From NCBI GenBank assembly GCA_001510575.1, contig LNGK01000008.1, positions 2,565,044 to 2,629,043 on the forward strand: a stretch of 64,000 bases of DNA, in the 5' to 3' direction. Within the stretch, counting starts at the first letter, position 1. Every line of letters starts with the position of its first letter. A program made the translations under genes and the position numbers. Shown here in pieces: positions 13,437 to 25,756 of the stretch. Below the pieces are notes generated by a model. It was not told the DNA's origin and did no database searches. It worked only from the letters and a program-made list of their open reading frames with translations. The stretch comes from Knoxdaviesia capensis (lineage: Eukaryota; Ascomycota; Sordariomycetes; Microascales; Gondwanamycetaceae).

Positions 13437-16400
13437 ACCTGGATATCACAAACCCTACACCCTAGCGAAAACTCTCACGGTCACTGATGATAATCTCGGG
13501 CACACCTCAGGTCAGAGCTTTGTACGACGGCTACTTTATCCTTAGAGTAGCTTTACTTTGTGTTTCCGAATCCTGATATCGGCCATCTCCTTACTGTGGG
13601 TCGACACTCTGAGCAAGTCTTTCCATCCTTCATCGACCTAATTTCCGTTGGGGATACCGCTGTATCCATGACATTTACCACGATGATTTCAGCCTCCCAG
13701 ACTGTTGAAGATGTCTGCTTTCCATCTCCACTCCACTCCCCCCTTAGGTTCTGTCATTTCACTTTCACTGTCAACCCCGGGGACGCAAAAGTGCGGTGCG
13801 CGTACGTGCATATCCAAGTGTTTGAGGAAACAGCCAAATAACGCGGCAAAGGGCTTACGCTCCACTGCAGACGTGAATCACCTTTTGCTCCTTTTTGCTC
13901 TCTCTCCCCCTATCACACGCCCTTCCAGACCCAAACTGCCAAGTTTGATGATGGGTGACATGTGTGGTACCTCACAGCCAGAATAAGGCCGAGCTGGACG
14001 AGAATGTCGAATGCCGCGGGTTTGCCTGCTGCAGAGAACGGCCGAAGAGTAAAGTAAACGGGCGAGAGGGAGGCAGGGATACAGTGCTGGAGATACTACC
14101 GCGAAGACGAGGGGGGGCGTGTATGAACAAACGGCGGTTAACAACGATCATTCCGACGCAATCAACCAAGGACCTCTGCGATGAGAGAGGGGGCGTGGAA
14201 AGAAGAGGAGGGCAGGATGGCCAAACTTTTTTTTTCGCTTATCCATTCCGTAAGAGGAAATCAGTCGACGACTACGAAGACGACGACAACGCCAGGACTC
14301 CGCCGATCGCTTGTGTACCAGTCGAAGACACATCTGCCTCAACATTTGTTTGCTTTCGGTGCCGACTTTTTGCCTCCTTTCCCCCCTCCCAGCGACCGAT
14401 GCTGGCGATCTAGGCCCATGGCCTATGAGCAGGAAAATAGGAGGCAAGACACCTCTTTTTCCTGCTCGTGGAACCCACAAACCAAACCCCGATGATCCAA
14501 GTCCTTCGGGGCTCTCTCTCTTTCGAGCAAGGCGCGGTGTGTGAGTGTGTGAGTGTATGTTTTATTTTCGTCCTCATATTTCCGGCTATTGTGTCTTGCA
14601 ATCGAATTACTGGTTTTAGGTTCTGGTACAGCCTCTCTGTCTCTAGTCCTTGTGGTACGATGGCAGAGAAAAGAGGGTGGAGGTGGATGGAGGGGGAAAG
14701 GGGGGAGGGGGCAACTGATGGAGATATCTGGTGGTAGTAAGGGTCTGGAATGGCAAAACTAGCCTAGCATCTCACAGCCAGCCGTCTTTATTTTCCAAAA
14801 AAAATTAAAAATATGGAGATCTAAGCAAGAGGAAACAAAAGGCCCTATGAAGACATGTGGTGCACCGGCGAGTGTGTGCGAGTGTGCAAGTGAAGGAGTG
14901 AAAGTGAGTGCGTGTGTCTGAGCTGATCTTTCCCCCCATCTCCCTCAGTTCTCTTTCGGTCTCGTTCCATTTCTTCAAGCCGTGCAGCAAACACGGAGAC
15001 ACGAAGCCAACGCAATCAAGAGGCGGAGAGACAGTGGCTATTCCAGATATAGGTCATGCCGGCGACTAGGCATTCTCTTCTATCCTCTCCCCATCCTCAT
15101 CCCCGACGCCTCGCGTGGCCCTAGTTGTGGATATACTCCCCTCCCCTCTTCCTGGTAAAGGCAAAACGAGGATCGCATGTTTGGCTTGCTCGTTGGCTTC
15201 CTTGTTGTCTGCCGTAGTCTCTCAAGGTGGCAACATCTCGATGTGTTTCGTATGCTGGGGTATGCCGGTGTCCGTTGACTTTCCAATTTTTACTTCTTTT
15301 TAATTAAAAGATATTCCTTCTTGCATCATGGACTCCCTGCATTCCGTCTTCCGCGGTCCCGCTCTAGGAAGTATTTTGCCCGCCAGCTCACCGTTTCTTG
15401 TTCCCTGATGATAGTGCAACCGACACCGCGTCGAGAAAGAGAGCCAAGAAGGCAAACACGCAAGCCCGGTTCGGACAACGGTGTTATGCGGTGTCTCTCT
15501 ATATACACACCCCCTCTCGTCGTTGTGTCTTCATGCTTCCGTGCTGTTGCCAGGATATGGAGAACCGGTTCTGGGCAGTGTCGGAGAATGTACGAGCCAC
15601 TTGGCCGTGGTCCGGATGAAACAGGCTACCAGCAAAGTGAGGATACGAAAGATCCATTGGGGTGTGGGTGGAAGGGAGAAGACATACATGGAGGACTTCC
15701 TCGCCCGGCTCTATGTAGAGTCCCTCCAACGACGCTTCTTCTCATGCTCCTGCTGCTGTGCTTGTCTTGCCTCGCTGCCCTTATCTATCCTCGTTCTACA
15801 GACCTGTCTATTTTGTCTCTCAGTCTCCGTATATAGCAATAGGAGAGTGTTACTGAAACAGGTGGCTTGGGATCTCATCTTCTCTACTGGTTTCTTGCCT
15901 TCAATTCACATACATTGCAATCTGCCAGACTCTCCAGAGAAAAGCCCAAGGTCTGAGGCTGACTTTGGAGCGGCCGTATATCCTCTTGAAACAGCATTAG
16001 CTCTCAGATATTCAGGCAGAAGCCAGTAGCTAGAGAGAAAAGAAATGACAAGATGAAGGAGGGAGAACGGTCAGACACGATACAAACAAACAAGCTCAAC
16101 TTTCAGGCAGGGAGAGAAGGGGCAAAGGTTGTACGGTATCACAGAGTGTGGATCTCTAGAGGGCAACTTTTCACCTCTCACCTGACATGACACGGCAGAT
16201 TCGAAAGAGTCAAGTCAACTGGCCTGTCTGTCGTTTCTTTTTATGCAGACGACCAGAAGTCCAACTGAGAATCCGTAACAACAATGTTTGCTTTCCTCTG
16301 CTGTGCAACTCATCCCTCAAACATTCAAGGCCCTTTGTAATTGACGAGGAGAAGGATATGAATATCCTATATTTGGTCCGCAGGCGATACTGCCTCTTTG

Positions 16401-17922
16401 TGGCCGACCCCTGAGAACGGGGAATTCCATCCTTTCGGTCCGTCACATGCAGAATATATTTCGAGGCTGGCTGTTCACGGTCTCCCAATGTAATCTGCCT
16501 CCGGGACTCTCACCGTGTTTGCGTTCTGGAAGGGGATACGGTCCGTTTTCTTTTCGTCGGGAAGTGCAGCAGGCGTTTCTACACTCAAGCTGCGTTATGT
16601 TTCTGGGTCTTTACGCAATAGGCCGACGCGTATTTACAGAACTGGGAGATGTGCGACTCCAGAGGGTTCGGTTGCGTCATCACCGTTACGGAAGGTTGAT
16701 GATACTGGGAAGGGAGGAAGGAAACAGCCTCACGGTGAAGGAGGGGAGATTTTATGGAGTTTATAGACAGATGGAACTAAAAAAAAATGAATAGCAGCCA
16801 AGTCTGCATTACAGGATAGGATCCGGACGTCCAAGGGCCGGCCCTTCGATCACATCGACGAAGAAGATCCGGGTAGGAACACTGAGAGGATTCGCAGCTG
16901 GCTCGGGGCCTCTTCTACAAAAATCGTGAAGGCAAGTTCTCGCAGAGGTTGTTCCGATACCGCAAAAAGTTAAGCAAGAAACTTCGCTTGGATATCACGA
17001 TCCCTTGGTCAAAGACCCCCGGATCCTCCCCTCGCCACTGAAGAATCTGGCTGTCATTCTATGATTAACTAACCACCACGGCTGTATTTATAGACCGGAG
17101 CGAACGAAGATCCTTAAAGTGACTACAGCGCGACACTGTCCTGCATCTTATATTGATTCCCGAAAGAAGAAATGGAATATCTCGCTCGGCCTTCGCTTCA
17201 GAAGTGCCCTAAGAGCCGCTGAACGTCACCGGAATTACAACATCCCGCAGATTCCGCGACCGACACCAAATTGTGAGATCAGGAGAAGATAAGCGAGATC
17301 TATATAAGCGGAGGATTCATCTGCCTCATTTAGGCAAGATTTTGGAAAGACTTTTCCGTCCTCGAATCGCATTATTCTAGAACAAACTGGGCAGCTCTTC
17401 TATGGCGGGGTACTGAACGAACGAAGCAACTGGGGGGGTTGCTGCTGGTTTTCTTTCATTTCATCATGGATCAACTGTCTTCCCATTATGGGAGACAAGC
17501 CGACCTTGCGGATATAAATTTGGAGCCAATCCCGGGAAAATCGGAAGGCCCGGAAATACGGGGTTCCCGTCTTCTCGGAGGCGGAGAGAGAGCAGGGACC
17601 AAGAGCCGGGCCTGTCCTTTGTAAAGGCCGGGGAAAGAGTCATCGGCAACACAGCGAAAGCTCAATGGAACTGTGTGCTTATGAGCTGGGAGTGAGGGGA
17701 GCGGGATAGTGCCGAATCAGAGTGATTCATTAAGTCGGCTTCGTGTGGTCGATCTCGGACATAATATAGGAAACCCCAATTTTCTTTACAATCTGATCAT
17801 GAAGACAAAACGACATCACGAACTAGCATGGAAGACAAGGAAGTCTAACCAAACCCTAGGAATGGTCTGGAAGATGGATAGAGCAGGTCCTGATAATCCT
17901 GATGATAGATGAGTACCCTTCG

Positions 17923-17940
17923 AAAAAAAAAAAAAAAAAA
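17923..17940. repeat. poly-A run (18 A)
   Basis: Uninterrupted run of 18 A in gene-free sequence. Confidence 0.9.
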
Positions 17941-18524
17941 GGCAACAATTAAAGCATTGATACCCGTTCAACCTGTGATAGATTGCATCCAGCATTTACC
18001 GCAGAAGTTCACATAACATGCCGGGCCAGGGCCATTGTCTGCTGCCTGGGCTGCACAGACCTGCATGAAGGTTGTGTGAGCCTGAGTGGCCATTCCACCC
18101 AAATGTTCACAGCCCAGTTCATTCACCCGCCACAAACAAGAAAAATCAGCAGCTCGATAGTCTGATCACCAAAAGTCGTCACTGGCCACTATATATACTG
18201 TTCAAGGGAAAAGAAAAGTCAGGACGGATGACTAGTAATCATGGAAGATGACATATCATTTTGATATTATATCATAATCACGGCGAGGAATGGGAAATGA
18301 AGCCGGCAAACGGGGATTTTCTGTGTTGAGGAGGTAAAAAGAAGAGAGAAAAAAGGAAAGAAATTGCTGTATGAAGTATGGAACGGCAACCTAGCCCTAA
18401 GGGAAATGCCCCACGAAAAAGGCCTCTTCAATTTGTGGATGGAAAAGAAAATCCATAGAGGAGAGAAAACACAAAAAGGAACAAGCAAAGAAAATCAAGG
18501 ACATCAATGGAGCAGAAGACACTA

Positions 18525-19346
18525 TCACGGGGAGTATAATGGCGGACTGGGGGCGGTGACGGCATACGCTGTGCAGAAGAAGCTCAACACCTCGAAAATC
18601 GACTTGCAGATCTCCAGAGCGCGTTTGCGGTACTCGCTGTAGGACCACAAGCCGTCTTTCAGCAGGTTGTTGGAAATGACGGTGGAGATGAAGCGCACGT
18701 AGTGATCGTCAGGGGTCCAGCCCTGCTTGTCGGGTTGGTAGACGAGGAACTTGGCCGATTTGTTGGCAATGGCGGTTTTGGCCGCCATCGATACAGCCGT
18801 CTTGTCCGGCTCGTCAGGCGGGGCGTCGGGATACCGCGAGAGGAAGTCCCGGTAGAACTCGGCCCAGCAGCCCTTGACCATGGGGCTCTGCAGCCACGTG
18901 TTGAAGTCGTCGGCGGTCTTGAACGGCAGCAGCTCGAGGATGAGCCGCTGGTGCTGCGGCTGCAGCTGGAAGCTGGCCGGGGCTATGGACACGGACGAGG
19001 ACGACGGCGAGGGCCCGGAGCCGGTGGGGGTGGCGGGGGTGGCGTATTGCGGGAGCTGGTGGTGCTCCTGCGGCGAGCGGTGGACGAGTCTGCTGATGGA
19101 TGCCACCGACGTGGACCGGGACGCCGACATTGATGTCGACGGAACGGCGGCGGGCGGCGGGGTACAGAAGGTCTGCACGGCGTGGGAGCCAGAGGCAGCC
19201 AGAGACGACAACGGTGGGACAGACGCAGACACAGCAGTGTTGAAAGAGTCGGTGCAGGAGGTTTTGGCAGTGTCAGGGCCAGCGTCTGAGTCTTCGTAGC
19301 TAAAGAGCGGATTAAAAAATCCACGGGTGTCACGAGATGAAGACAT
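18525..19346 (-). CDS. uncharacterised fungal protein, Ser/Pro-rich N-terminus
   Basis: A 273-residue frame. I place the start at the ATG at 19,346; two codons further upstream the frame has only GTG. The first 140 or so residues are low-complexity, rich in Ser, Pro, Ala and Thr, and probably disordered. From about residue 147 the sequence becomes structured and charged (for example QHQRLILELLPFKTADDFNTW), with a well-conserved-looking, mostly helical C-terminal half containing GWTPDDHYVRFISTVI. There is no signal peptide or membrane segment. I do not recognise a named family. The last 25 or so residues (TAYAVTAPSPPLYSP) look less protein-like, so a 3' intron near 18,590 is possible. It stands alone between an 18.5-kb and a 5-kb gene-free stretch, which argues for a gene with large regulatory flanks, but that is inference. 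Confidence 0.68.
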   Translation of the reverse strand: MSSSRDTRGFFNPLFSYEDSDAGPDTAKTSCTDSFNTAVSASVPPLSSLAASGSHAVQTFCTPPPAAVPSTSMSASRSTSVASISRLVHRSPQEHHQLPQYATPATPTGSGPSPSSSSVSIAPASFQLQPQHQRLILELLPFKTADDFNTWLQSPMVKGCWAEFYRDFLSRYPDAPPDEPDKTAVSMAAKTAIANKSAKFLVYQPDKQGWTPDDHYVRFISTVISNNLLKDGLWSYSEYRKRALEICKSIFEVLSFFCTAYAVTAPSPPLYSP

Positions 19347-22300
19347 TGCCACAGAGAATGAGTGTGATAGTACAAAAATGCAAGACAGGAAGGATACACT
19401 GATCAGAGGAGCAGTGACGGACGATTTGTGTGTAAGAGAGAGAGGAAGATGGTGAGTGGAACACGGAGATATAAATATGTGAAGAGGCCAAGAAATGCGA
19501 GGTTGAATTTCAGAAAAGGAGCCGCCGTGAAAGGATAGCCCACGAGCAGCCCCGAAGACAGCAAAAATTCAAGAAAATAGAATGGAACATAAAATATAAT
19601 AAAAATGTCCCTCCTGGGAGCCAAGTATACCAGAAAGAAAAGTAAGATGGAGGAACCAACCCCGGGACGCAGGTGGACGGTGTCAATTTGGTAATAGAAA
19701 TGCACAGCTCGATCATTGCCCAAACCTGTTCGATCTTATACTCGGAACTTTCATCGCGCTGTGAACGAGATATCACACCTACAATGAGTGCGTGCGTCCT
19801 AAGCCGGGATTTACTGGCAGATCTCCAGTGGACATCGCACATCGACGGTCAGATACGTGCCTAATCCCCCCAACCCAAAGCTTCTCCCTGCCCCCCTGGC
19901 AGCTATAGATCCGTATTTCCAGCGGTCCCGGCCGGGATGAAGTTTCCTGGATCATGATCTCACTCGGGTCGGTCAGGAAAGGATGTTTGAAAGGGCTTGT
20001 AGGGAGTTAATTCTAAAGCTAGGGGGCCAGGTCTGTCCAAAACTTGGGTCTCGGGGCGGAGCCGGGTTCACTCGATTGGGTGTGGGAACGAGAACCAGAC
20101 GCCGAGAACAAAATGAAGCTTCACGGATGCTGTGATGGGATGAGCACGGCTCAGAGCATCGAAACAGACTGCTTCGCATGCATGAGGAGAGTGTATTTAA
20201 AAGAGAGGCCGAGTTTTCAACAGTGTGATGGATGGACTTCATGTTCCTGATTCGGGGTTGGAACGGTTCCAGGCACCTGAATGATGCTCTGTATCTAAGG
20301 GGAGGTGGGGTAGTGGATATATTGTAGCCTAGAGGGTGGTAGAAAAGGAGGTTCAAAAAAGGTTCCTCTCCGCAATCGTGGTGGCTGTTCTCTCGATGAT
20401 ACCTTACGCCAGTTGACTAATCTCTTGCTCACACACCCTCAGAAGCTGAGACTGTAACTTTTTTTTTTTCCAATCACTCGTCTGTTCCTTCGCCGCTAAT
20501 GCACGAGCAGCATGTACATAATGAAGTATGTAAATGCTGCCATCTCGGGTGTATCGGGTGGTGGGCATTGGGCCGCCGTGATATTCCACCACCGCTATTC
20601 CTCATACGGCCGGGACCCAACCCCCGGAAAGGACCAAGAAGTACATCAGTGTGTCGTATGGGTGAGTTCGTGTACTGGCTCGGTAGTTGTCCAATCTCTC
20701 GACTTGGCTTCTTGTCCTGTTTCTCTAGGCATCCGGCGTAAAACAGCGCGCAAGCACACCACCGAGTTGTTGTATCTACTTATCACAGCCACACCATTGA
20801 ACGCAGATGAACTAGCATGTAGCCATGTGCCCCTGATAGAGTTTGAAGCTTCCAGTTGACACGTTTCATGCCCCCCCAGAACACCAAGACACAGGATATA
20901 AACACGGCGGGGACGATGTTTGCCCCACGAGGAATGCTCACCTGGGCCTCTCATCCCATCGTAGCTCTGTTCGAATATCACCACATACAAGTGGCGGCCT
21001 CTACGGTTGCCAAGCGAATGGGGCCAGCGGAAGCCAAACTGTATATATCATTTGGGTTGAGGCCTCCTGTACCGACAGTTATGCTGGGCTCGCCGCATTA
21101 GATATGGTTGACCCTGCAGCAAACAGCCCGTGATTTGTTCCAATTCGCTCTTTTACGAGGAATAGCAATGCACATTTGGAGCTTTTGGGGGTTATTCATG
21201 TGAACTGGATCTGATTTTACTTAAACTCCAGCATTTTTCCCATAATAAACCGACACCTCATATTTCAGCCCAAGAATGGCACTTAATTGAGAATATATCA
21301 GCAGCCAAACGACATTCAACTCCACTGACACTCGCCATCTCGCTCCAGCTCCGGAAGCCCGCGCGCCAAGCGGCCCCGGTCCCAGCTTCTGTTTGGATAT
21401 CGGACATCACGGCTTTGGAAGCTCCTGTTTTATCTTCTTGGGGAGGAGTTTGCTAATAAGGCCATGCGATGGCTGTATCCTGTTAAGCTCTATGTACGGA
21501 AATAAAAATAATAATAAAATAAAAAACCTCATCGGCTTTCTATCCAACGACCATCCCGCGTGAACCCGCTGTAACGGGTCCCGCAACCCTACCAGTCAAG
21601 TTTATATCCAGGCACATGTGACCGGGTTCTGCTGCAAGCCGGGTGAAATATTTGGACCGCTCTGCTCCCGGCTTACGTGGAGACAGGTGACAAGGACGTG
21701 GTTGTTGACGTGGACATGGCGCAACTCGTAAGTCGCCATTGGCTTTGGGGCCCAAGAACACATTTAGACGCTGGAACCCGACACTTGGTCTTCTAGCGAC
21801 TTCATCTTATCGTAGTTCTCTCCGTCCGTCTTCTTCCGCGCGCGTAGACTCCCAGCTGCCGACGGCGAGGAATCCCGCGCTGCCCACGTCCACCATCGCG
21901 CAAGCTGGCGGCTATCCGGGATCTACTCCACTAATTGCTGACCGAGAAAGAGTGTGGTCCGGGAACTTCTGTGAAGCCAGTCGTGGCCCGTCGTACACCT
22001 TGGATACCGGTATACCATTCCATACCTTACCCTCTTAAAGAGACTGAGGGCCGGCTCCGCTACCGAAACCCGCACGTCGAAAGCCTTCGAAAGCCATCCA
22101 GACCCATCCACTCTCCAACTCCGCTTCAGATCGAGTTGACTCACGTATCCGAGCCAGTTTGCTTTGTTGCTTTTTCTCCGTCTTTTGACACAATGTGGCG
22201 CTCTTTTCTCCCCGGCCTGTGGTTACCCAATCTGGCTCTCCAATGCAACTCACCAACTCGATTTGTTCAGGGTTTCCGTTGTATATCGAGGACGACGACG

Positions 22301-24502
22301 CTGCATGGCTTCTGTAGTGGGCCCAATGCTACTCTGGCTGATGGTTTAGTGGGGATGCCACCCCTTTCGAACACTTCGCTTGTGCCAAAAGGAAGAAGCC
22401 TATCGCTTTGGTCGACAGGGAGTGTGATGTAACCTGTGGGCGACAAGCTATGTCATTCTAGGAGAGGGGAACTGGAATCCAAGTCTGTTCTAGCCGCATG
22501 AGAATTACGCGGCTTCTGCAGCTTCCGTATCCTCGTCCACGTAGAATGTCCCCGCGTTCTGTCCCCTCCATCAAAGCTCAAAGCCTATGTCCTGACACGG
22601 TGACTCAGTCCGCTGCATGCATATCTCGATATCACATCATAGCCCACCCATCTCCATTTATATATTCGTCTCTTTTGCTGACTTCCCGCCGAATCGATTC
22701 CTCCCGGAACCTTTTCTTTGGCCTTCGGGATTCTTTTCTGCTCCCATCCTCGCTCTCTGGTCCCATAGCTCCGTGACCGCCCTCCACCGCCCATGACGCG
22801 GCATTGATACCACCGTGGCATCCGAATTCTCGAAGGCCGCTCATTCTCACCAGGTCAACCCGCAAGTAGTTAACCTGCTTCATGTAGACTTCCTTGATTT
22901 CTTTTGTCGAGCTCATGTTCCTCCGTATTATATTTTGAACGATCGCCGAGGTCTGATAACTCGCCTACCCTCAAGCCAAGAGAGTGAGACGACGAACCAA
23001 GGCGGCGACTATTTTAACTAGGTCGAGAGATGATAAACACTTGGATATATATATACACGTACCTAAACTCATGCCTCCAGGGTCTCTCGTGATATCTGCA
23101 ACCCGGCCCTACTACCGGCAAGCCCAACTCAAAAAGTCCCTAGCCGAATCAACTCGGCACGCCATGGGCTTTGGCAAGTAGTTAAATATCCTCGTTATCT
23201 CGCAATCTCTCACTTCGGTTAGAGTGCAGCGGTCGAAACGTGAACCCAACCAGGTGAAATCGTTTGTTTGCAAGTGCAAGTTTTTTAGGTCTCTTACACC
23301 GTCCTTTGCACGCGTATAGTACTTTGGCTTCTATAATATCTATTCTGCCTCTCCTCTAGCTTCTGTATGGTCATCACCCAACCTGTCTGACTCGGTCGCC
23401 CTGCGTGTAATTCAAGGTGCTGGGCGTACTCGACAAACTTCGACCAAGCTCACGTCATGTACCATGTATCTTCGAGGGGTGTTAAGTCCCGTCCAAACTT
23501 CCAAAAATAGGGTTTAGCGGGGTTTTCCCCGGAACTTGCAATACCATCTGATATCGGCTCAACCAAGGTATCATTGTCTCACCACAAGAAGAGCCGTACG
23601 ACCAGTCGGATGAAGTGAGTTAAGTATACTACAGATCATCACCTATATGTACTACTTATAGTGTGAGGGACACTCGCAGGTACATTCGCCTCGCCTGGCT
23701 GGGGTACCTGATGAGACAACCTGCCAAAATAGTGTCTCTCCGATCGCCGGGGCCTGTACCCACTTTTACCGGCCAGTCTTGACGTCCATCGTTTCCGGCC
23801 CGGGGGCTTTGCCGCAGATTCAAAATATCTGACTTGAAAAACATCGTGTCATGAAGTTGTTTTGTTCTTTTGTTTGCCTTTCACTGTGAGCTTCATCCAA
23901 ACTAGTCCGGTACACGAGTAAGCATTGCCGCCCGTCGAGTTACACCACTTGCTCAAGTATAGAGCTTTCATATAAGAACTACCTCGTTTCCGCCACCTCT
24001 TTTTCGCCTATGTATTCCTCTGTTGGCTGCTGCTGTGCATGTCTCCCCTGCTATCTTCCTTTCGAAGTCAGACCCCCACATCGGAATAGAGAAAACAAGG
24101 ACTTTTCCTCAAGCTGGCCCCATACCACCAACCCGTGATGAACCCTCGAAAACATGCATTTCCGCTCGCACTTCTCGCAACATACTACCCCCAGTGCAAA
24201 ATTGTATGAATTAATTCGATCTTCCAGCAATCTCCGATTCTCATACAGACATAAAGCCCAACTTATATGCCTAATCCTCTTAGAACCCCGACTTCTCACA
24301 TCCTTTCATACACCGGCCAACATCTTCAGCCGTTTCACCCTTGACGGGCCTCTTTCATCAGGCCTCTCTCCCTCCCGACCTATTTGGCCTCTCTTCGCCT
24401 TTTTAAAGGCAGCCAAAGCAAACCCCTCCTCTTCTCCCTCTCTTTTTCATTCTCTCATCTACCACCACTCCAAATTTCCAACGTTATATACATCATACTA
24501 CA
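19347..24502. other. 5.2-kb intergenic region
   Basis: Lies between the minus-strand orphan and the plus-strand BTB/bromodomain gene, so it holds both promoters. Small frames around 20.5-21.1, 21.9-22.4 and 22.5-22.8 kb have no recognisable domains or splice structure. The last 500 bases before 24,503 are pyrimidine-rich on the plus strand, as expected for a fungal promoter and leader. Confidence 0.65.
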
Positions 24503-25756
24503 ATGGCTGCCGCAAATAGTTCCTCCCCTCGCACAGACTTGTATCAGTGCATTTTCAAAGTCAACGGCGGGCATGAATTCAAAGTCTCCCGCCACGCCCT
24601 GCACCAGAGATGTTTGGGTCTAACTGCTTATCTTTCAACTCACCCGGGCGATAATCTCATCCTCAGTTATGAAGATTTTGACTACCGCGCCTTTTCCGTT
24701 GCTAAAATCTACATTGAGACTGGTGTCATCCCGTCAACCCTCAGCGACACCATGTCCCTCGAAATCACATACCACTTTGCCTTCAACCTATGGCACATTA
24801 GTGCCACCCTCACCCTCGACCCGATCCGGAAACTTTCTATTGAAGCTTTCCGGAAGGTTCATGCCATCACCCACGGGGTCCCCTTTCCTGGAATGGTCAA
24901 CTATGTCTGGACAACATCAAAGGATGACTTTGAGATCCAAACCCTCCTGATGGGCTTCATGGTCGAGCATTTGAGGGTCTCTCCCAATCGAAATTCGTAC
25001 GTCAGAGATCTGTCTGATCAAGTTCTCCGCTCCCTGGTACTCTTCCAACACCGTGGGACGGAACCTCCCGCCGCCGAAAATCCTGTGCCCCCACACGCTC
25101 AAGAAGATGCTGCCCGGAATGACAGCGACGTTGAAATTACTTTAGTCCGCCCTGTTCGACGGCGCAAGAACTCGTCACTTTCAATTTCCAGCCGGCTTAG
25201 TCGGCTTCCGTCTCTATCATCTAGTGGCGTGTCGAAACCCCGGAATCGAGGCGGAGAGAAGCCCCATTCAGTAGTAGCTCCAACTAACACCTCTACTGAA
25301 ATTTGCTTTTGCGCTGACATCCTGTCAAGAATGCTCAGTGGTCCAGGTATTGCTGTTCATCTTTGTTCTTCTGTATGCTCTTCTTCAATTAATCTTGCTG
25401 TGTCCTCTGATCTAACACATAACTTATCTTCCTGGCTAGGTTACTGGTCCCCATACGTCAAGTACTTCCGTCATGCCATCGATCCGATAGTGGACAATGC
25501 ACGCGACTACTACCACAAAATCACGAACCCTATCGACTTGACCATGATCAAAACCCGTCTCGAGAAAGGAGAATACTCCACTTCGGACGATTTCCTCGAC
25601 GACATGCGCAGCATGTTCGAGAACTGTTACACATACTGGGACGAGAACTCCGAACGTGCTAGGCAGGGCCGGAAATTGGAGAAGCTCTTTCAAGAAAAGT
25701 TTGCAGAGCTCCCCAGATGGGTTGCACGCCACAACCTGCTCTCCCAAGAGCCATGA
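24503..25756 (+). CDS. BTB-like and bromodomain protein (divergent bromodomain)
   Basis: The frame is open for 417 codons, but a likely 93-nt intron (25,347-25,439; GTATTG donor, GGCTAG acceptor) interrupts the domain junction. The spliced product is 386 residues. Residues about 10-120 resemble a BTB/POZ fold (FKVNGGHEFKVSRHALHQR, then an IYIETG segment), which suggests protein-protein contacts; this is the weaker call. Residues about 195-260 are a charged, Arg/Ser-rich linker. Residues about 285-380 form a bromodomain: RDYYHKITNPIDLTMIKTRL (ZA loop and helix A), then MFENCYTYWDENS and a final helix KLEKLFQEKF. The Asn that normally follows NCxxY and anchors acetyl-lysine is Trp348, and the WPF shelf is also altered, so acetyl-lysine binding may be lost or changed. 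A nuclear, chromatin-linked role is inferred. The start is the first ATG after a CT-rich leader. Confidence 0.8.
   Translation: MAAANSSSPRTDLYQCIFKVNGGHEFKVSRHALHQRCLGLTAYLSTHPGDNLILSYEDFDYRAFSVAKIYIETGVIPSTLSDTMSLEITYHFAFNLWHISATLTLDPIRKLSIEAFRKVHAITHGVPFPGMVNYVWTTSKDDFEIQTLLMGFMVEHLRVSPNRNSYVRDLSDQVLRSLVLFQHRGTEPPAAENPVPPHAQEDAARNDSDVEITLVRPVRRRKNSSLSISSRLSRLPSLSSSGVSKPRNRGGEKPHSVVAPTNTSTEICFCADILSRMLSGPGIAVHLCSSVCSSSINLAVSSDLTHNLSSWLGYWSPYVKYFRHAIDPIVDNARDYYHKITNPIDLTMIKTRLEKGEYSTSDDFLDDMRSMFENCYTYWDENSERARQGRKLEKLFQEKFAELPRWVARHNLLSQEP

Larger units (their letters stand above)
1..18524. other. 18.5-kb stretch with no supportable gene
   Basis: No reading frame here looks like a fungal protein. 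The longest (for example 710-1267 minus, 9154-9690 minus, 15481-16029 plus) have no domain, no codon bias and no plausible splice partners. Base composition is ordinary and CA/TG dinucleotides are common, so this is not RIP-degraded repeat. The plus strand is strongly purine-rich in places (about 5.5-5.7 kb, 6.6-6.9 kb, 14.2 kb, 14.7 kb) and pyrimidine-rich in others (about 11.6-12.3 kb). Long pyrimidine-rich tracts are common in fungal promoters and leaders, so this may be regulatory DNA or non-coding transcription units; that is inference. Small repeats inside it are listed separately. Confidence 0.7.
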
